In this document: positions 36,362 to 46,058 of the stretch, piece by piece | Numbering within the stretch: the first letter of the stretch is position 1 | Layout of the letters: the number at the start of each line of letters is the position of its first letter | DNA from: Synechococcus sp. CS-1325 | GTDB taxonomy: Bacteria > Cyanobacteriota > Cyanobacteriia > PCC-6307 > Cyanobiaceae | DNA: 64,000 nt | Assembly: GCA_025128135.1 (NCBI GenBank) | Contig: JAHLYW010000011.1 | Location: 1-64,000, forward strand | Direction: 5' to 3' | Notes under the pieces: model-generated | What the model saw: the letters and a program-made list of their open reading frames with translations, nothing else | Told to the model about the DNA's origin: nothing | Database searches by the model: none | Position numbers and translations under genes: made by a program

Positions 36362-37479
36362 GGGCGCAACCGCAGCCCCAGCAGCAACAGGCCGAGCACG
36401 GTGGTGCTGGTCACCATGATCACCAGGGCTGAAAACTCCAGGTCGGAGATCAGGCCGATCTTGAGGGCACTGGTGGCGAACACCAGCCCCGGCAGCCCTC
36501 GTGGGATCAGGCCGAACACCACCACCCAGGGGTCCACGCCCTCCTGGCGGGCCCGCTGGCCGACGCCGAAGTAACAGAGCAGCTTGCTGATCACGGCGAT
36601 CGCGATCAGCAAGGCTCCGAGCCGCCAGGCCTCGGGCTGCAGCAGGGTTTCCAGCTTCACCTGCATGCCCACCGTCACGAAGTAGAGCGGCACGAACACA
36701 TCCGAGAACACCGCCAGATTGCGTTCCACCGCCGCATCGGCCGGGCTGAGGCGAGCCAGCAGCACCCCGCCGACCAGGGCGCCGAGAAAGGCGGTCAGGC
36801 CGGCTGCCTCTCCAGCCGCCGCGCAACCGACCATCAGCACCATCAGGCCGAAGGGACCCAGCTCCCGCGGGCCATGACGCCGCACCCAGCGGTGGATCAG
36901 CCCATAGCCCAGAGCCGCTGCCGCCAGGGCGACCACGATCCAGATCGGCGCCGCCGGAGGGGTTGCCGAGGCAGCGCCCTGGCTGGCCCCCACGGACGCC
37001 GCCAGGGCCAGCAAGCCCACCGCAGGCAGGTCGTCGAGCACCGAGACCCCAACCAGCAGGCGGGCAGAGGGGCTGCCCATCGCCTTGAGGTTGGCGAGCG
37101 CCCGCAGGGTGACACCGGTGCCGGTGGCCGCCACCACCGCCAGGAAGAGCAGCACCTTGGCGCTTCCTCCGCCTGTGATGGCCTGGAGCGGCAGGTAGAA
37201 CAACAGCGGTGCCAGGCTGCTGATCAGCACGGTGCGCAGAATGTCGCCACGCCGTTGACTCAGCAGGTCGCCGCGCGTCTCCAGACCGACCAGGAAGAAG
37301 AGGCTGATCACCCCCAGCTCGGCAATGCCCCCGACCCCGCCCAGGCGATCGAATGGCAGCAGCAGATTGCCGATCAGGAAGCCCGTCCCCAGCTCCAGCA
37401 GGATCGAAGGCACACCGGCGCCCCCCAGGGCCCGTGCCGACAACCGCGCCAGCAGAACCCCCAGCAGCAGCAGCAACAA
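36328..37479 (-). CDS. cation:proton antiporter (CPA2 / Na+/H+ exchanger family)
   Basis: 383 residues with 11-12 hydrophobic helices. The substrate-site region is VGVSVLDDLPAVGLLAL (paired aspartates), with LGVISLFFLVGLETRGDLL earlier, typical of CPA2 proteins such as NhaS3/NapA. It exchanges Na+ or K+ for H+. As SbtA needs a Na+ gradient, a supporting role for bicarbonate uptake is possible (inference). The start is uncertain: TTG at 37479 is the only near start in frame, and the frame remains open and hydrophobic (LILANPSLLASLL) for 18 codons upstream with no ATG/GTG. Confidence 0.85.
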   Translation of the reverse strand: MLLLLLGVLLARLSARALGGAGVPSILLELGTGFLIGNLLLPFDRLGGVGGIAELGVISLFFLVGLETRGDLLSQRRGDILRTVLISSLAPLLFYLPLQAITGGGSAKVLLFLAVVAATGTGVTLRALANLKAMGSPSARLLVGVSVLDDLPAVGLLALAASVGASQGAASATPPAAPIWIVVALAAAALGYGLIHRWVRRHGPRELGPFGLMVLMVGCAAAGEAAGLTAFLGALVGGVLLARLSPADAAVERNLAVFSDVFVPLYFVTVGMQVKLETLLQPEAWRLGALLIAIAVISKLLCYFGVGQRARQEGVDPWVVVFGLIPRGLPGLVFATSALKIGLISDLEFSALVIMVTSTTVLGLLLLGLRLRPHSTSSWAKRL

Positions 37480-37559
37480 GCTGGCGAGCAGGGACGGATT
37501 GGCCAGAATCAGGTTGGAAGCAACCAGATCACGCTAACGAGAGCCTCGGCGCTCCCTTG

Positions 37560-37627
37560 CCTGGGGCGAAATCTTTCCTGGGGCGAAGCTATGCATGGAG
37601 CGAAACTTTGCCTGGGGCGAAACCGTG
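37560..37627. repeat. four tandem 17-bp repeats
   Basis: Units start at 37560, 37577, 37594 and 37611, an exact 17-bp period. The core is CCTGGGGCGAA in three units and CATGGAGCGAA in the third, with a variable tail close to ACTTTG. They lie between the antiporter start region and the heat-shock gene terminator. The regular period recalls iterons or a multi-site operator, but there are only four copies and no replication gene nearby. Confidence 0.8.
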
Positions 37628-37634
37628 CTGACAG

Positions 37635-37661
37635 AAAAATGCCCTGACCGGAGGCCAGGGC
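37635..37661 (-). terminator. rho-independent terminator of the hsp20 gene
   Basis: On the minus strand GCCCTG and CAGGGC form a stem (extendable by one pair) over the bases 37641-37661, followed by ATTTTT. It starts 43 bases after the hsp20 stop codon. Confidence 0.75.
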
Positions 37662-37703
37662 GGATCTCGTTTCTCGTTTGATCCCAGCTCTGGCCGGATG
37701 CGA

Positions 37704-38108
37704 TCAGCTTTCCACTTTCACATTCACGGTGGTGAGTGTCTGGGCCTTGGGTGCGGTGACGGTGAGCAGGCCATCGCGGTAGTGGGCTTCGAGGGCATCA
37801 CGCTGCAGACCACCGGGGAAGGTGAAGCTGCGGCTCCAGGTGCCATAGCGGAACTCACTGTGCAGGGGGGCCTTGTCCTGGGCTGCGGCGGAGGCCGGGT
37901 GCTGGCTGCGGCGCTGGGCGCTGATCAGCAGGGTGCGATCGGTGGCTTTGACCTCGATCGACTCCTTGTCGACACCGGGAAGTTCAAGAGTGATCGTGTA
38001 GGCCTGGTCGTTTTCGTGCACTTCGGCGGCAGGCACCCGCTCGGCGTTGAGCACTTGCTGCTCGAGGCGCTCGAAAAGATCGTAAGGGGATTGGCGCAGG
38101 GTCAACAT
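37704..38108 (-). CDS. small heat-shock protein Hsp20 family
   Basis: 134 residues from ATG at 38108. The N-terminal arm MLTLRQSPYDLFERLEQQVL is typical of cyanobacterial HspA; the alpha-crystallin domain spans about 35-125, with VEVKATDRTLLISAQRR-like and GTWSRSFTFPGGLQRDALEAHY segments and the GLLTVTAPK end. It is an ATP-independent chaperone that binds unfolding proteins and thylakoid membranes. No CIRCE element (TTAGCACTC-N9-GAGTGCTAA) is visible upstream. Confidence 0.93.
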   Translation of the reverse strand: MLTLRQSPYDLFERLEQQVLNAERVPAAEVHENDQAYTITLELPGVDKESIEVKATDRTLLISAQRRSQHPASAAAQDKAPLHSEFRYGTWSRSFTFPGGLQRDALEAHYRDGLLTVTAPKAQTLTTVNVKVES

Positions 38109-38173
38109 GGTTGTGTCCTCCACAGATTGGCGGATGGATTGAATTCAGACCCTCTGATTAGGAGAAGGTCGGA

Positions 38174-38205
38174 GTTGGTGATCAAGGCTGGCTGGATTCA
38201 CCAAC
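38174..38205. promoter_or_regulatory. GTTGGTGA-N16-TCACCAAC dyad upstream of hsp20
   Basis: Perfect 8-bp half-sites at 38174-38181 and 38198-38205, 66-97 bases upstream of the hsp20 start. The half-site shares TTGGTGA with the dyad before cmpA, in the opposite relative orientation. It may be an operator; chance is not excluded. Confidence 0.35.
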
Positions 38206-38317
38206 CCACTCACTATGGATGGATTGTTTGCTGCTCCATCCGGCAAGAACCGTCCCATTCGGTTCGGTGTTCATCACCATGGGCGGCCTCCACGACAGCA
38301 GGGCCGGAGAACCGTCC

Positions 38318-38821
38318 TCAGAGCCAGGCCCAGCTGGAAAAGGCGGCGGCCTGGCCAGGGGCATCGCCCGGGTGCTGACCGGGGCCAGCGGGCAGGTTCC
38401 AGAGGCGGGCGTCCTCGATCTGAAAGCGGCGGCCATCGCCGTCGATGCGGATGCCCCGGTAGCCAGAGATGAACTCCTGCTGCAGGACCGTGTTGAGCTG
38501 GCGTGCCCGCGCCTGGCGCTCGGCCGGCTCAGCGGTCAGCCGCGACGGCATGCCCACCATCGAGCTCCAGCGATGGCGCCAGAGGCGAAGGGCGGCGGCA
38601 TTGGCATAGATCAGGCGGGGGTCCGCGCTGCCGTCATGGGCCAGCACCACGGTGGCGGCGACGAAGAGTTCCTGGGCCTGCTGGCGTCCGTCGGTGGCGC
38701 GGCAGGCGATCAGGGGCCGGCCGAAGTGGCGGCGGTGCGACTCGAGCAAGCCAACGGCAAGTGCAACCGCAGCGGCACTCAGCCAGGGGGCCTGCGGTGG
38801 CAACGGCTCAGCTCCCGGCAC
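38318..38821 (-). CDS. MEKHLA-domain protein
   Basis: 167 residues from GTG at 38821; the frame continues upstream but there it is antisense-like and overlaps the SWIM gene. The protein begins near QAPWLSAAAVALAVGLLESH and has the MEKHLA-type core: LIYANAAALRLWRHRWSSMVGMPSRLTAEP, then GYRGIRIDGDGRRFQIEDARLW (quoted in part), close to PAS folds. Such proteins are found in cyanobacteria and, as a C-terminal domain, in plant HD-ZIP III factors, where it acts in sensing. Its start overlaps the SWIM gene stop by 14 nt. Confidence 0.75.
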   Translation of the reverse strand: MPGAEPLPPQAPWLSAAAVALAVGLLESHRRHFGRPLIACRATDGRQQAQELFVAATVVLAHDGSADPRLIYANAAALRLWRHRWSSMVGMPSRLTAEPAERQARARQLNTVLQQEFISGYRGIRIDGDGRRFQIEDARLWNLPAGPGQHPGDAPGQAAAFSSWAWL

Positions 38822-39683
38822 CCATCGCCTGGGCCATCGCCATCTGACCCATCGCCATCCCCTGGGCCTTGAGCCGGCTGATGAACAGCCGGTTGGCCTC
38901 CGGGAACCGGGGCTCAGCCGCCAGGGGCAATTCGCCGGCTTCATCCAGCCCGGTTTCCCCTTCCATGGCCGGGGTGATCACGACCAGGTCGGGATCGAGG
39001 CTGGCTGTGTAGGTCCACCAGCGGCTCGGATCGGTGATCGCGCCGTGAACCGGATGGGGCGCCGGCTCGGCCGCCGCTTCCTCGCCACGGGCGGCGGCGG
39101 CGCGGCTGGCCAGCAGCTCGCGGCGCCCCGTCGCCAGGTCGGCCAGCAGCTGGCTGCGGCTGCGACCCCGCAACTGGAAGAGCACGAAGGGGTCTTCACT
39201 GAAGCGATCCCCCATCAGAAAGTAGACGGCACTGATGTGTTTGCAGGGATTGGCCTTGTCGGGGCAGGAGCACTCACTGCGAACCTCCTGCAGCTTGAAC
39301 GGGAACAGGCGCTTGCCGCTGGCGGCGAAGGCGCGCTCGATGTCCTGGGGCATCACACCGGCCAGCAGCTGCGCCGACCAACGGGCCTTCTGACCGAGCG
39401 CTTCGAGCACGAAACCCCAGTCTTCATCGGTGAGGGTGTCGAGCCACAGCTTCACCTTGTAGGGCTCCGCTTCGGTCCCCTGGACCCGCGCATGAACCCG
39501 TCTGCCCTCGAAGCGGATCGAGAGCACGTTGCCGGAGCGGGCATAGTCCCAGGCGCGCTCCAGGCGCTTTTTGTAGCGGTAGGAGTTGATCAGCTCCATC
39601 CACTGCTCCACCCACCAGGGCTGTTGGCCGAGGCCCAGCTGGCCGAGCTGGGTGGTGATCGGACTCAGGTTGGAGCTGGTCAT
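38808..39683 (-). CDS. SWIM zinc-finger protein
   Basis: 291 residues. The SWIM motif CSCPDKANPCKHISAVYF (about residues 137-154) follows the CxCxnCxH pattern. The N-terminal part (WWVEQWMELINSYRYKKRLERAWDYARSGNVL) is typical of bacterial SWIM proteins, which often accompany SNF2-type helicases; no such helicase is here. The C-terminal third is Met/Gln-rich. DNA or protein binding is presumed. The ATG overlaps the glcF stop by 4 nt and its end overlaps the MEKHLA gene, so the trio is probably translated together. Confidence 0.88.
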   Translation of the reverse strand: MTSSNLSPITTQLGQLGLGQQPWWVEQWMELINSYRYKKRLERAWDYARSGNVLSIRFEGRRVHARVQGTEAEPYKVKLWLDTLTDEDWGFVLEALGQKARWSAQLLAGVMPQDIERAFAASGKRLFPFKLQEVRSECSCPDKANPCKHISAVYFLMGDRFSEDPFVLFQLRGRSRSQLLADLATGRRELLASRAAAARGEEAAAEPAPHPVHGAITDPSRWWTYTASLDPDLVVITPAMEGETGLDEAGELPLAAEPRFPEANRLFISRLKAQGMAMGQMAMAQAMGAGS

Positions 39684-41104
39684 GGCGGCGTGAGGACGGT
39701 GGTTGGCTGAAGGCCGCCACTGCGCTCCAGCAGTTGCACCGGATGCAGCACCGGGATCGGACGGCTGGTGCCCTCCAGATGCTGGCGGATCTGCAGCGTG
39801 CAGCCGATGTTGGCGCTGACCGCCAGGTCGGCACCGGTGTTGCTGAGATCGGCGGCCTTGATCCGGCCCAGTTCGGCCGCTTCGTCGGGTTGCACCAGGT
39901 TGTAGATCCCGGCACTGCCGCAGCAGACGCCCGCCTCCACCGCTTCCAGGATCCGCACGTGGGGGATCTGCCGCAGCAGACGGCGGGGTTGATCGCGCAG
40001 GCCCTGGCCGTGAATCATGTGGCAGGCATCGTGATAAGCCAGACGCAGGGGGCGCTCGGCGCTGGCAGGTGTGCCATCGGCGTGATCGAGCGGCCTGAGC
40101 CTGGCCAGAAAGCGCTCGCTCAGCCCCACCCGATCGAGGAACTCCTGAATGTCGGCGACCCGATCGGTGAAGGCGCTGGCCCTGGCGGCCCAGGCGGGCT
40201 GGCCAGCCAGGATCTCGTCGAGTTTCTTGAGGGTGTGGCCGCAGCCCGATGCCGCCACCAGCACCGCATCGAGGGGCTCAGGGCCGGCGGCCCTGCCAAC
40301 CCCGATCACCGCATCGAAGCTCTCGATCAGGCTGGTGGCGAGGGTTCGGGTCTGCTCCAGTTCGCCCTGGTGGTGGGTCATCGCACCGCAGCAGTTCTGG
40401 GCCGGGGGGATCACCACTTCGATGCCGTTGGCGCAGAGCAGCCGCACCGCTGCGGCATTCACCTCCGGGTCGAACAGGCGCTGCACACAGCCCAGCACCA
40501 GCCCGACCCGGTGGCGCCGTTCCCCTTCGGCGGGCACCACCACCGGGAAGCGATCCGCGAACGCCTCCGTTGCCAGGGGCGGCAGCAGTCGCTCCATCGC
40601 TTCAAGCTCCGGACCGAACAGCCGGGTGAGACCACTGAGCCGGGCCAGGCGTTGCAGGGGGGTTCCGGCGTAGAGCCGCAGGGGTTGCAGCACTGCCCGC
40701 AGCCGGCCGGGGTAGGGCAGCAGGCGGAACAGCAGGGCCCGCAGGCTGCGCTGCCAGGGGCTGCGCAACTCCACCGCATTGAGTTTGGGGCGGGTGGCCT
40801 CGATCAGTTGGTCGTAGCGCACGCCCGAGGGGCAGGCGGTGACGCAGGCCAGGCACCCCAGACAGGACTCGAAATGGCCTGCCACCGTGGCATCGAGGCT
40901 GAGCTCGCCGGCTTCGATCGCCTTGAGCATGTGGATGCGCCCCCGCGGCGAATCCATCTCGGTGCCCAGCACCCGGTAGCTGGCACAGCTCGGCAGGCAG
41001 AAGCCGCAGTGGATGCAGGGATCGGTGGCGCTGAACGGAACAGCAGCACCGCCCATGGGTTTGGGGCCGACCATGGCGTTGGGGCCGACGGCTGGAGAAG
41101 GCAT
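39680..41104 (-). CDS. glcF: glycolate dehydrogenase iron-sulfur subunit
   Basis: 474 residues. Two 4Fe-4S motifs, CIHCGFCLPSC and CLGCLACVTACPSG, lie near the N-terminus (about 30-95). Two cysteine-rich CCG segments follow (CCGAMTHHQG and CCGSAGIYN). GlcF passes electrons from the GlcD flavin subunit, which oxidises glycolate to glyoxylate in the photorespiratory pathway. GlcD is not in the window. A start at Met11 or Met17 would also serve. It is 5 bp after the acyltransferase gene. A lactate-oxidising relative (LutA/LldF-like) is less likely. Confidence 0.9.
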   Translation of the reverse strand: MPSPAVGPNAMVGPKPMGGAAVPFSATDPCIHCGFCLPSCASYRVLGTEMDSPRGRIHMLKAIEAGELSLDATVAGHFESCLGCLACVTACPSGVRYDQLIEATRPKLNAVELRSPWQRSLRALLFRLLPYPGRLRAVLQPLRLYAGTPLQRLARLSGLTRLFGPELEAMERLLPPLATEAFADRFPVVVPAEGERRHRVGLVLGCVQRLFDPEVNAAAVRLLCANGIEVVIPPAQNCCGAMTHHQGELEQTRTLATSLIESFDAVIGVGRAAGPEPLDAVLVAASGCGHTLKKLDEILAGQPAWAARASAFTDRVADIQEFLDRVGLSERFLARLRPLDHADGTPASAERPLRLAYHDACHMIHGQGLRDQPRRLLRQIPHVRILEAVEAGVCCGSAGIYNLVQPDEAAELGRIKAADLSNTGADLAVSANIGCTLQIRQHLEGTSRPIPVLHPVQLLERSGGLQPTTVLTPP

Positions 41105-41109
41105 GGCGC

Positions 41110-43170
41110 TCAGTCTGCCCGGCCCGGGGCCTGCTCAGGCGTTTTCTTCGTCTGGAGAAGGGCTTCGAGCACCGGCTGCTTCAGGCGCCGCACCGCCGCG
41201 GCGGTGAGATGGTCGTCGTCGGCCAGTTGCCACTTCAGACCATCGAGAGAACAGCCCTTCGGGCAGATCCACACCATCGGATCGATGAAGCGCACATCAC
41301 CTGGGAGATTCCGGCTCAGTTGAGCGTTGATCATCCGGGTGGATCGGTCGTCCTCCCGCAGGCTCTCCAGGCAGAGCTCGTTCCAGCGGGCGGGGCGGAA
41401 CCACTCCGGCAGGCAGGTGTCGCGTCCGATCAGCCTCGGACCGGCTCCGAGCAGGATGACCCGCAGATCAGAGGCCCCAGCCCTGTCCGAAAAAGCCTCC
41501 AACGCCTCTTTGTAGAGCGCCAGCTTCGCTTCGCTGCCCTGAACCGGCTGTCCGCTTCGATCCAGGAATCCGTCACGGCTGGCCGGCAGGCCGCTGCCCA
41601 GGTGACTCAGCTGATAGCCCGCGATCAGAACGGCATCCCCCCGCCGGCCGGCGAGGAGAATCCTGGCCGCCACCTCCTGCTGGAAGCGCTCGCAGCCTGG
41701 ATCCAGATGGCCGAAGGCGGTGGCCGGGAACGGGCAGCCGGCTTTGGCGAGCAGTGTGATTCCCGCGCCCTCCCGGTGCAGCTCGGCGGCCAGGGGAATC
41801 AGGGCAGCGGCATGGCTGTCACCCACCACGAACAGGGTTCGCCCTTCGGCTGCGCCGAGGGGCCCGGGCCCGATTGAACAGGTCTTCGCCATCGCCTCGA
41901 TCTGAACGGGATCGAGCACATCGTTTCGATCGATCAGACAGGCCGATGAGGTGATGGTGGTGCCGGCAATGCGCTGTTTCTGGCGTTCCTCGGACAACGT
42001 GGCCGGCCGCTGGCCGGCATAGAGATGCTGGGAGAGCCCCCCGCTGATCAGCAGCAGCAGCAGGGCGGCGGTGGCGGCATTGATGCCGATGCCGATCAGG
42101 ATGCTCTGCCGGTTCCCGGGCGCCCATGGCCTGGAGCCAAACGGGGTTTCGATCGTTCGGTAGGACAGCTCGGCCAGCCCCAGGATCAGCAGCAGCTGAA
42201 ACGGCACACTCCAGGCGTGGATGCCGATCGTCCAGCGACTGAGGACGATGACGCTCCAGTGCCAGAGGTAGAGCGAATAGGAAATCCGACCGATGCGCAG
42301 CACCGGCGGGCAGGTGAGCAGCCGGCCGAGCAGGGATCGCTCCCGCAGGGTCTGGATCAGGGCGCAGGTCGCCGCCACGCTGATCAGCAGCGGGATCGCA
42401 CTGTCGTTCTGGGGTGCCAGGGTGACGCCGGCCAGCACCAGAAAGGCCCCCCAGGCCAGCCTGCCTTGAAGCACCCAGCGGGCTGGATCCAGCTGTGGAT
42501 CCTCCCGGGTTGCGCCAAGCAGGCACCCGGCCGCCAACTCCCAGACCCTCGGACCCGTCAGGAAGTAGGCGGCGGAAGCATCGACTTGCCGCATCTGCAG
42601 GAACAGAATCAGCGACAGTGCGGCCACCAGGGCCATCGCAAGCCTGAACCGCCTGCGACCTGCCCCCCCGGCTCGGCCCAGGCCCAGCTGCCAGGCTGCC
42701 AGGGGAAAGATCAGATAAAACTGATAATCAACTCCCAGAAACCAGGTCTGGGTGAAGGAGTTGAGCTGGCCACTGGCGCCGAAGTAATCGGTCGCCTGCT
42801 GGTGCAGGAACAGGTTCGAGGCCCCGGCCAGCGCCAGCAGCCCTGTCCAGAGGGAGGCCGTCGGATCCGGAATCACCAGGCAGCTCAGCAGGCCTGTGAC
42901 AAGCACACAGGCGGCCAGGGCCGGCACCAGTCGCTGGATGCGCCGGCGGTAGAACGCGGCCAGGAAGGCCCCACGGTTTTCAGCCGGATGCCTTTGTTCA
43001 AGCGATCGCGTGATCACATAGCCGGAGATCACGAAAAAAACGTCGACCCCGACATAGCCGCTCGGCAGCAGCGCTGCGTTCAGGTGATTGACGATGACGG
43101 CAAGGATGGCGACGGCTCTGAGGCCGTCGATCTCGACTCTGCGAGCGGTCTGGTGGGGAGATCCAGGCAT
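41110..43170 (-). CDS. acyltransferase 3 (OafA/YrhL) with SGNH domain
   Basis: 686 residues from ATG at 43170, preceded by AAGGAG. The N-terminal part (about 1-370) has about ten helices with the family signature EIDGLRAVAILAVIVNHLN and FVISGYVIT. The C-terminal SGNH hydrolase-like domain has VVGDSHAAALI and, near the end, DDDHLTAAA, supplying the Ser and Asp/His. It would O-acetylate extracytoplasmic sugars of LPS or exopolysaccharide. The frame continues upstream, but there it is antisense to icd. It follows icd by 41 bp. Confidence 0.9.
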   Translation of the reverse strand: MPGSPHQTARRVEIDGLRAVAILAVIVNHLNAALLPSGYVGVDVFFVISGYVITRSLEQRHPAENRGAFLAAFYRRRIQRLVPALAACVLVTGLLSCLVIPDPTASLWTGLLALAGASNLFLHQQATDYFGASGQLNSFTQTWFLGVDYQFYLIFPLAAWQLGLGRAGGAGRRRFRLAMALVAALSLILFLQMRQVDASAAYFLTGPRVWELAAGCLLGATREDPQLDPARWVLQGRLAWGAFLVLAGVTLAPQNDSAIPLLISVAATCALIQTLRERSLLGRLLTCPPVLRIGRISYSLYLWHWSVIVLSRWTIGIHAWSVPFQLLLILGLAELSYRTIETPFGSRPWAPGNRQSILIGIGINAATAALLLLLISGGLSQHLYAGQRPATLSEERQKQRIAGTTITSSACLIDRNDVLDPVQIEAMAKTCSIGPGPLGAAEGRTLFVVGDSHAAALIPLAAELHREGAGITLLAKAGCPFPATAFGHLDPGCERFQQEVAARILLAGRRGDAVLIAGYQLSHLGSGLPASRDGFLDRSGQPVQGSEAKLALYKEALEAFSDRAGASDLRVILLGAGPRLIGRDTCLPEWFRPARWNELCLESLREDDRSTRMINAQLSRNLPGDVRFIDPMVWICPKGCSLDGLKWQLADDDHLTAAAVRRLKQPVLEALLQTKKTPEQAPGRAD

Positions 43171-43211
43171 CGCCCGATTCTCCTTGCGGGCGTGGCCCGG
43201 GCCAGAGGCCC

Positions 43212-44657
<1,446 letters not shown>

Positions 44658-44835
44658 CGGGGCGTTCAAGCGGGGGTGAAGAGGCTGGAGTTCAGGAGAT
44701 TCCGGGTGGGGGTTCCTGGCTTTCTGACAACCAGTGCTCGCAGAAGCCGCTGAGACCCTGCAGCATGGTTGGCCGGGTGAGCCTAGGTTCAGCCCGATCC
44801 GCTGTTCTGCTCAGGGGAAACCGAGGGGAAATGCC

Positions 44836-45267
44836 ATGAATGCGGCAGATCTGGCCCGCAGCCCGGAGATGGCCGGGGCCATCGCCTCGGCGGCGGCCCT
44901 GTTCCGCCGTCAGTTTCCTGATGCCAGGGCCAATCTCACCCCCTGGCGCGATGATCCCGACACCCGGCGTTTCGCCGAGGAGGAGTCGGTGGATCTGGCC
45001 TTTCACTTTCCCGGCTGGAGCCCCCGGCTGCAGTGCCGCAGTCTGCTGATCCAGCTGCGTCTGGCCGAAGCGCCCGGCCAGGGGGGCAGCCAGGGGCCAC
45101 CACGCCTGCTGGGGGTTCTGATCAGTGGCATGACCTTTCAAGGTGAGCAGTGGCGGCTTGCCACCGTCGGGGACTGGCAGGCGAGCGGTCCGAACCTTCC
45201 CCAGCCCGAGGTGGTGGCGCTGCTCCAGCAGGTCTGCCGCGACCTGTTCGCCCTGCTGGCCGCGTAA
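44836..45267 (+). CDS. conserved-looking unknown protein upstream of heme oxygenase
   Basis: 143 residues from ATG at 44836, which is preferred over the longer frame from 44734. It begins MNAADLARSPEMAGAIASAAALFRRQFPDARANLTPW; then SVDLAFHFPGWSPRLQCRSLLIQLRL and a helical C-terminus. No motif recognised. Heme oxygenase follows 75 bp later in the same direction, so a link to tetrapyrrole or bilin metabolism is possible. Confidence 0.65.
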   Translation: MNAADLARSPEMAGAIASAAALFRRQFPDARANLTPWRDDPDTRRFAEEESVDLAFHFPGWSPRLQCRSLLIQLRLAEAPGQGGSQGPPRLLGVLISGMTFQGEQWRLATVGDWQASGPNLPQPEVVALLQQVCRDLFALLAA

Positions 45268-45342
45268 CCCTTCGCAACCTTCAGACAGCCCTTGCCCAGC
45301 GCCAGCCTTAGTTTGAGCGTTCTCTCCCAGGCTCCCAGCGAA

Positions 45343-46056
45343 ATGGCTGTCGCCCTTGCCACGCAGTTGCGAGAAGGCACCAAAAAGGCCCACACGATGG
45401 CCGAGAACACCGGTTTCGTCACCTGCTTCCTGAAGGGAGTGGTCGACAAGGCCAGCTACCGCAGGTTGGTGGCCGACCTCTTCTTCGTGTACAGCGCGAT
45501 GGAAGAGGAAATCGGCAAGCTCAAAGGCCATCCCGTGGTGGGGCCGATCGCCAGCGATGCCCTCAACCGGCGCGCCACGCTGGAAGCCGATCTGGCCTTC
45601 TATTTCGGCGCCGACTGGCGCCAACAGATCCAGCCCACCCCCGGCGCCCAGTCCTACGTGGCCCGGCTTCACCAGGTGGCCGAGCAGACGCCCGAACTGC
45701 TCGTGGGTCACCACTACACCCGCTACATCGGCGATCTCTCCGGTGGGCAGATTCTCAAGAACATCGCCCAGAAAGCGATGAATCTGGGCGAGCACGATGG
45801 GCTGCGGTTCTATGAGTTCGATGCCATCCCCGATGAGAAGGCCTTCAAGGCCAACTACCGCGAAACCCTCGACCGGTTGCCGATCGACCAGGCCACGGCC
45901 GATCGGATCGTGGCGGAGGCCAACCACGCTTTCCACCTCAACATGACCATGTTCCAGGAACTGGAAGGCAATCTGGTGGCGGCCATCGGCAAGGTGCTGT
46001 TCGGCTTCCTCACCCGTCGCCAGCGCACCGGCAGCACCGAGGTGGTGGCGGCCTGA
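45343..46056 (+). CDS. ho1: heme oxygenase
   Basis: 237 residues from ATG at 45343. The axial histidine lies in LREGTKKAHTMAENT (about residue 17) and the distal helix has the glycine-rich YIGDLSGGQIL. It opens heme to biliverdin with ferredoxin and O2, the first step in phycobilin synthesis. The next gene starts 2 bp after the stop, so the glycan genes may be read through from here. Confidence 0.95.
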   Translation: MAVALATQLREGTKKAHTMAENTGFVTCFLKGVVDKASYRRLVADLFFVYSAMEEEIGKLKGHPVVGPIASDALNRRATLEADLAFYFGADWRQQIQPTPGAQSYVARLHQVAEQTPELLVGHHYTRYIGDLSGGQILKNIAQKAMNLGEHDGLRFYEFDAIPDEKAFKANYRETLDRLPIDQATADRIVAEANHAFHLNMTMFQELEGNLVAAIGKVLFGFLTRRQRTGSTEVVAA

Positions 46057-46058
46057 GC

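Noticed and set aside
37560..37627. 17-bp repeats as a plasmid-type replication origin
   Set aside because: There are only four copies, and no initiator gene, DnaA-box cluster or AT-rich unwinding element is seen beside them.
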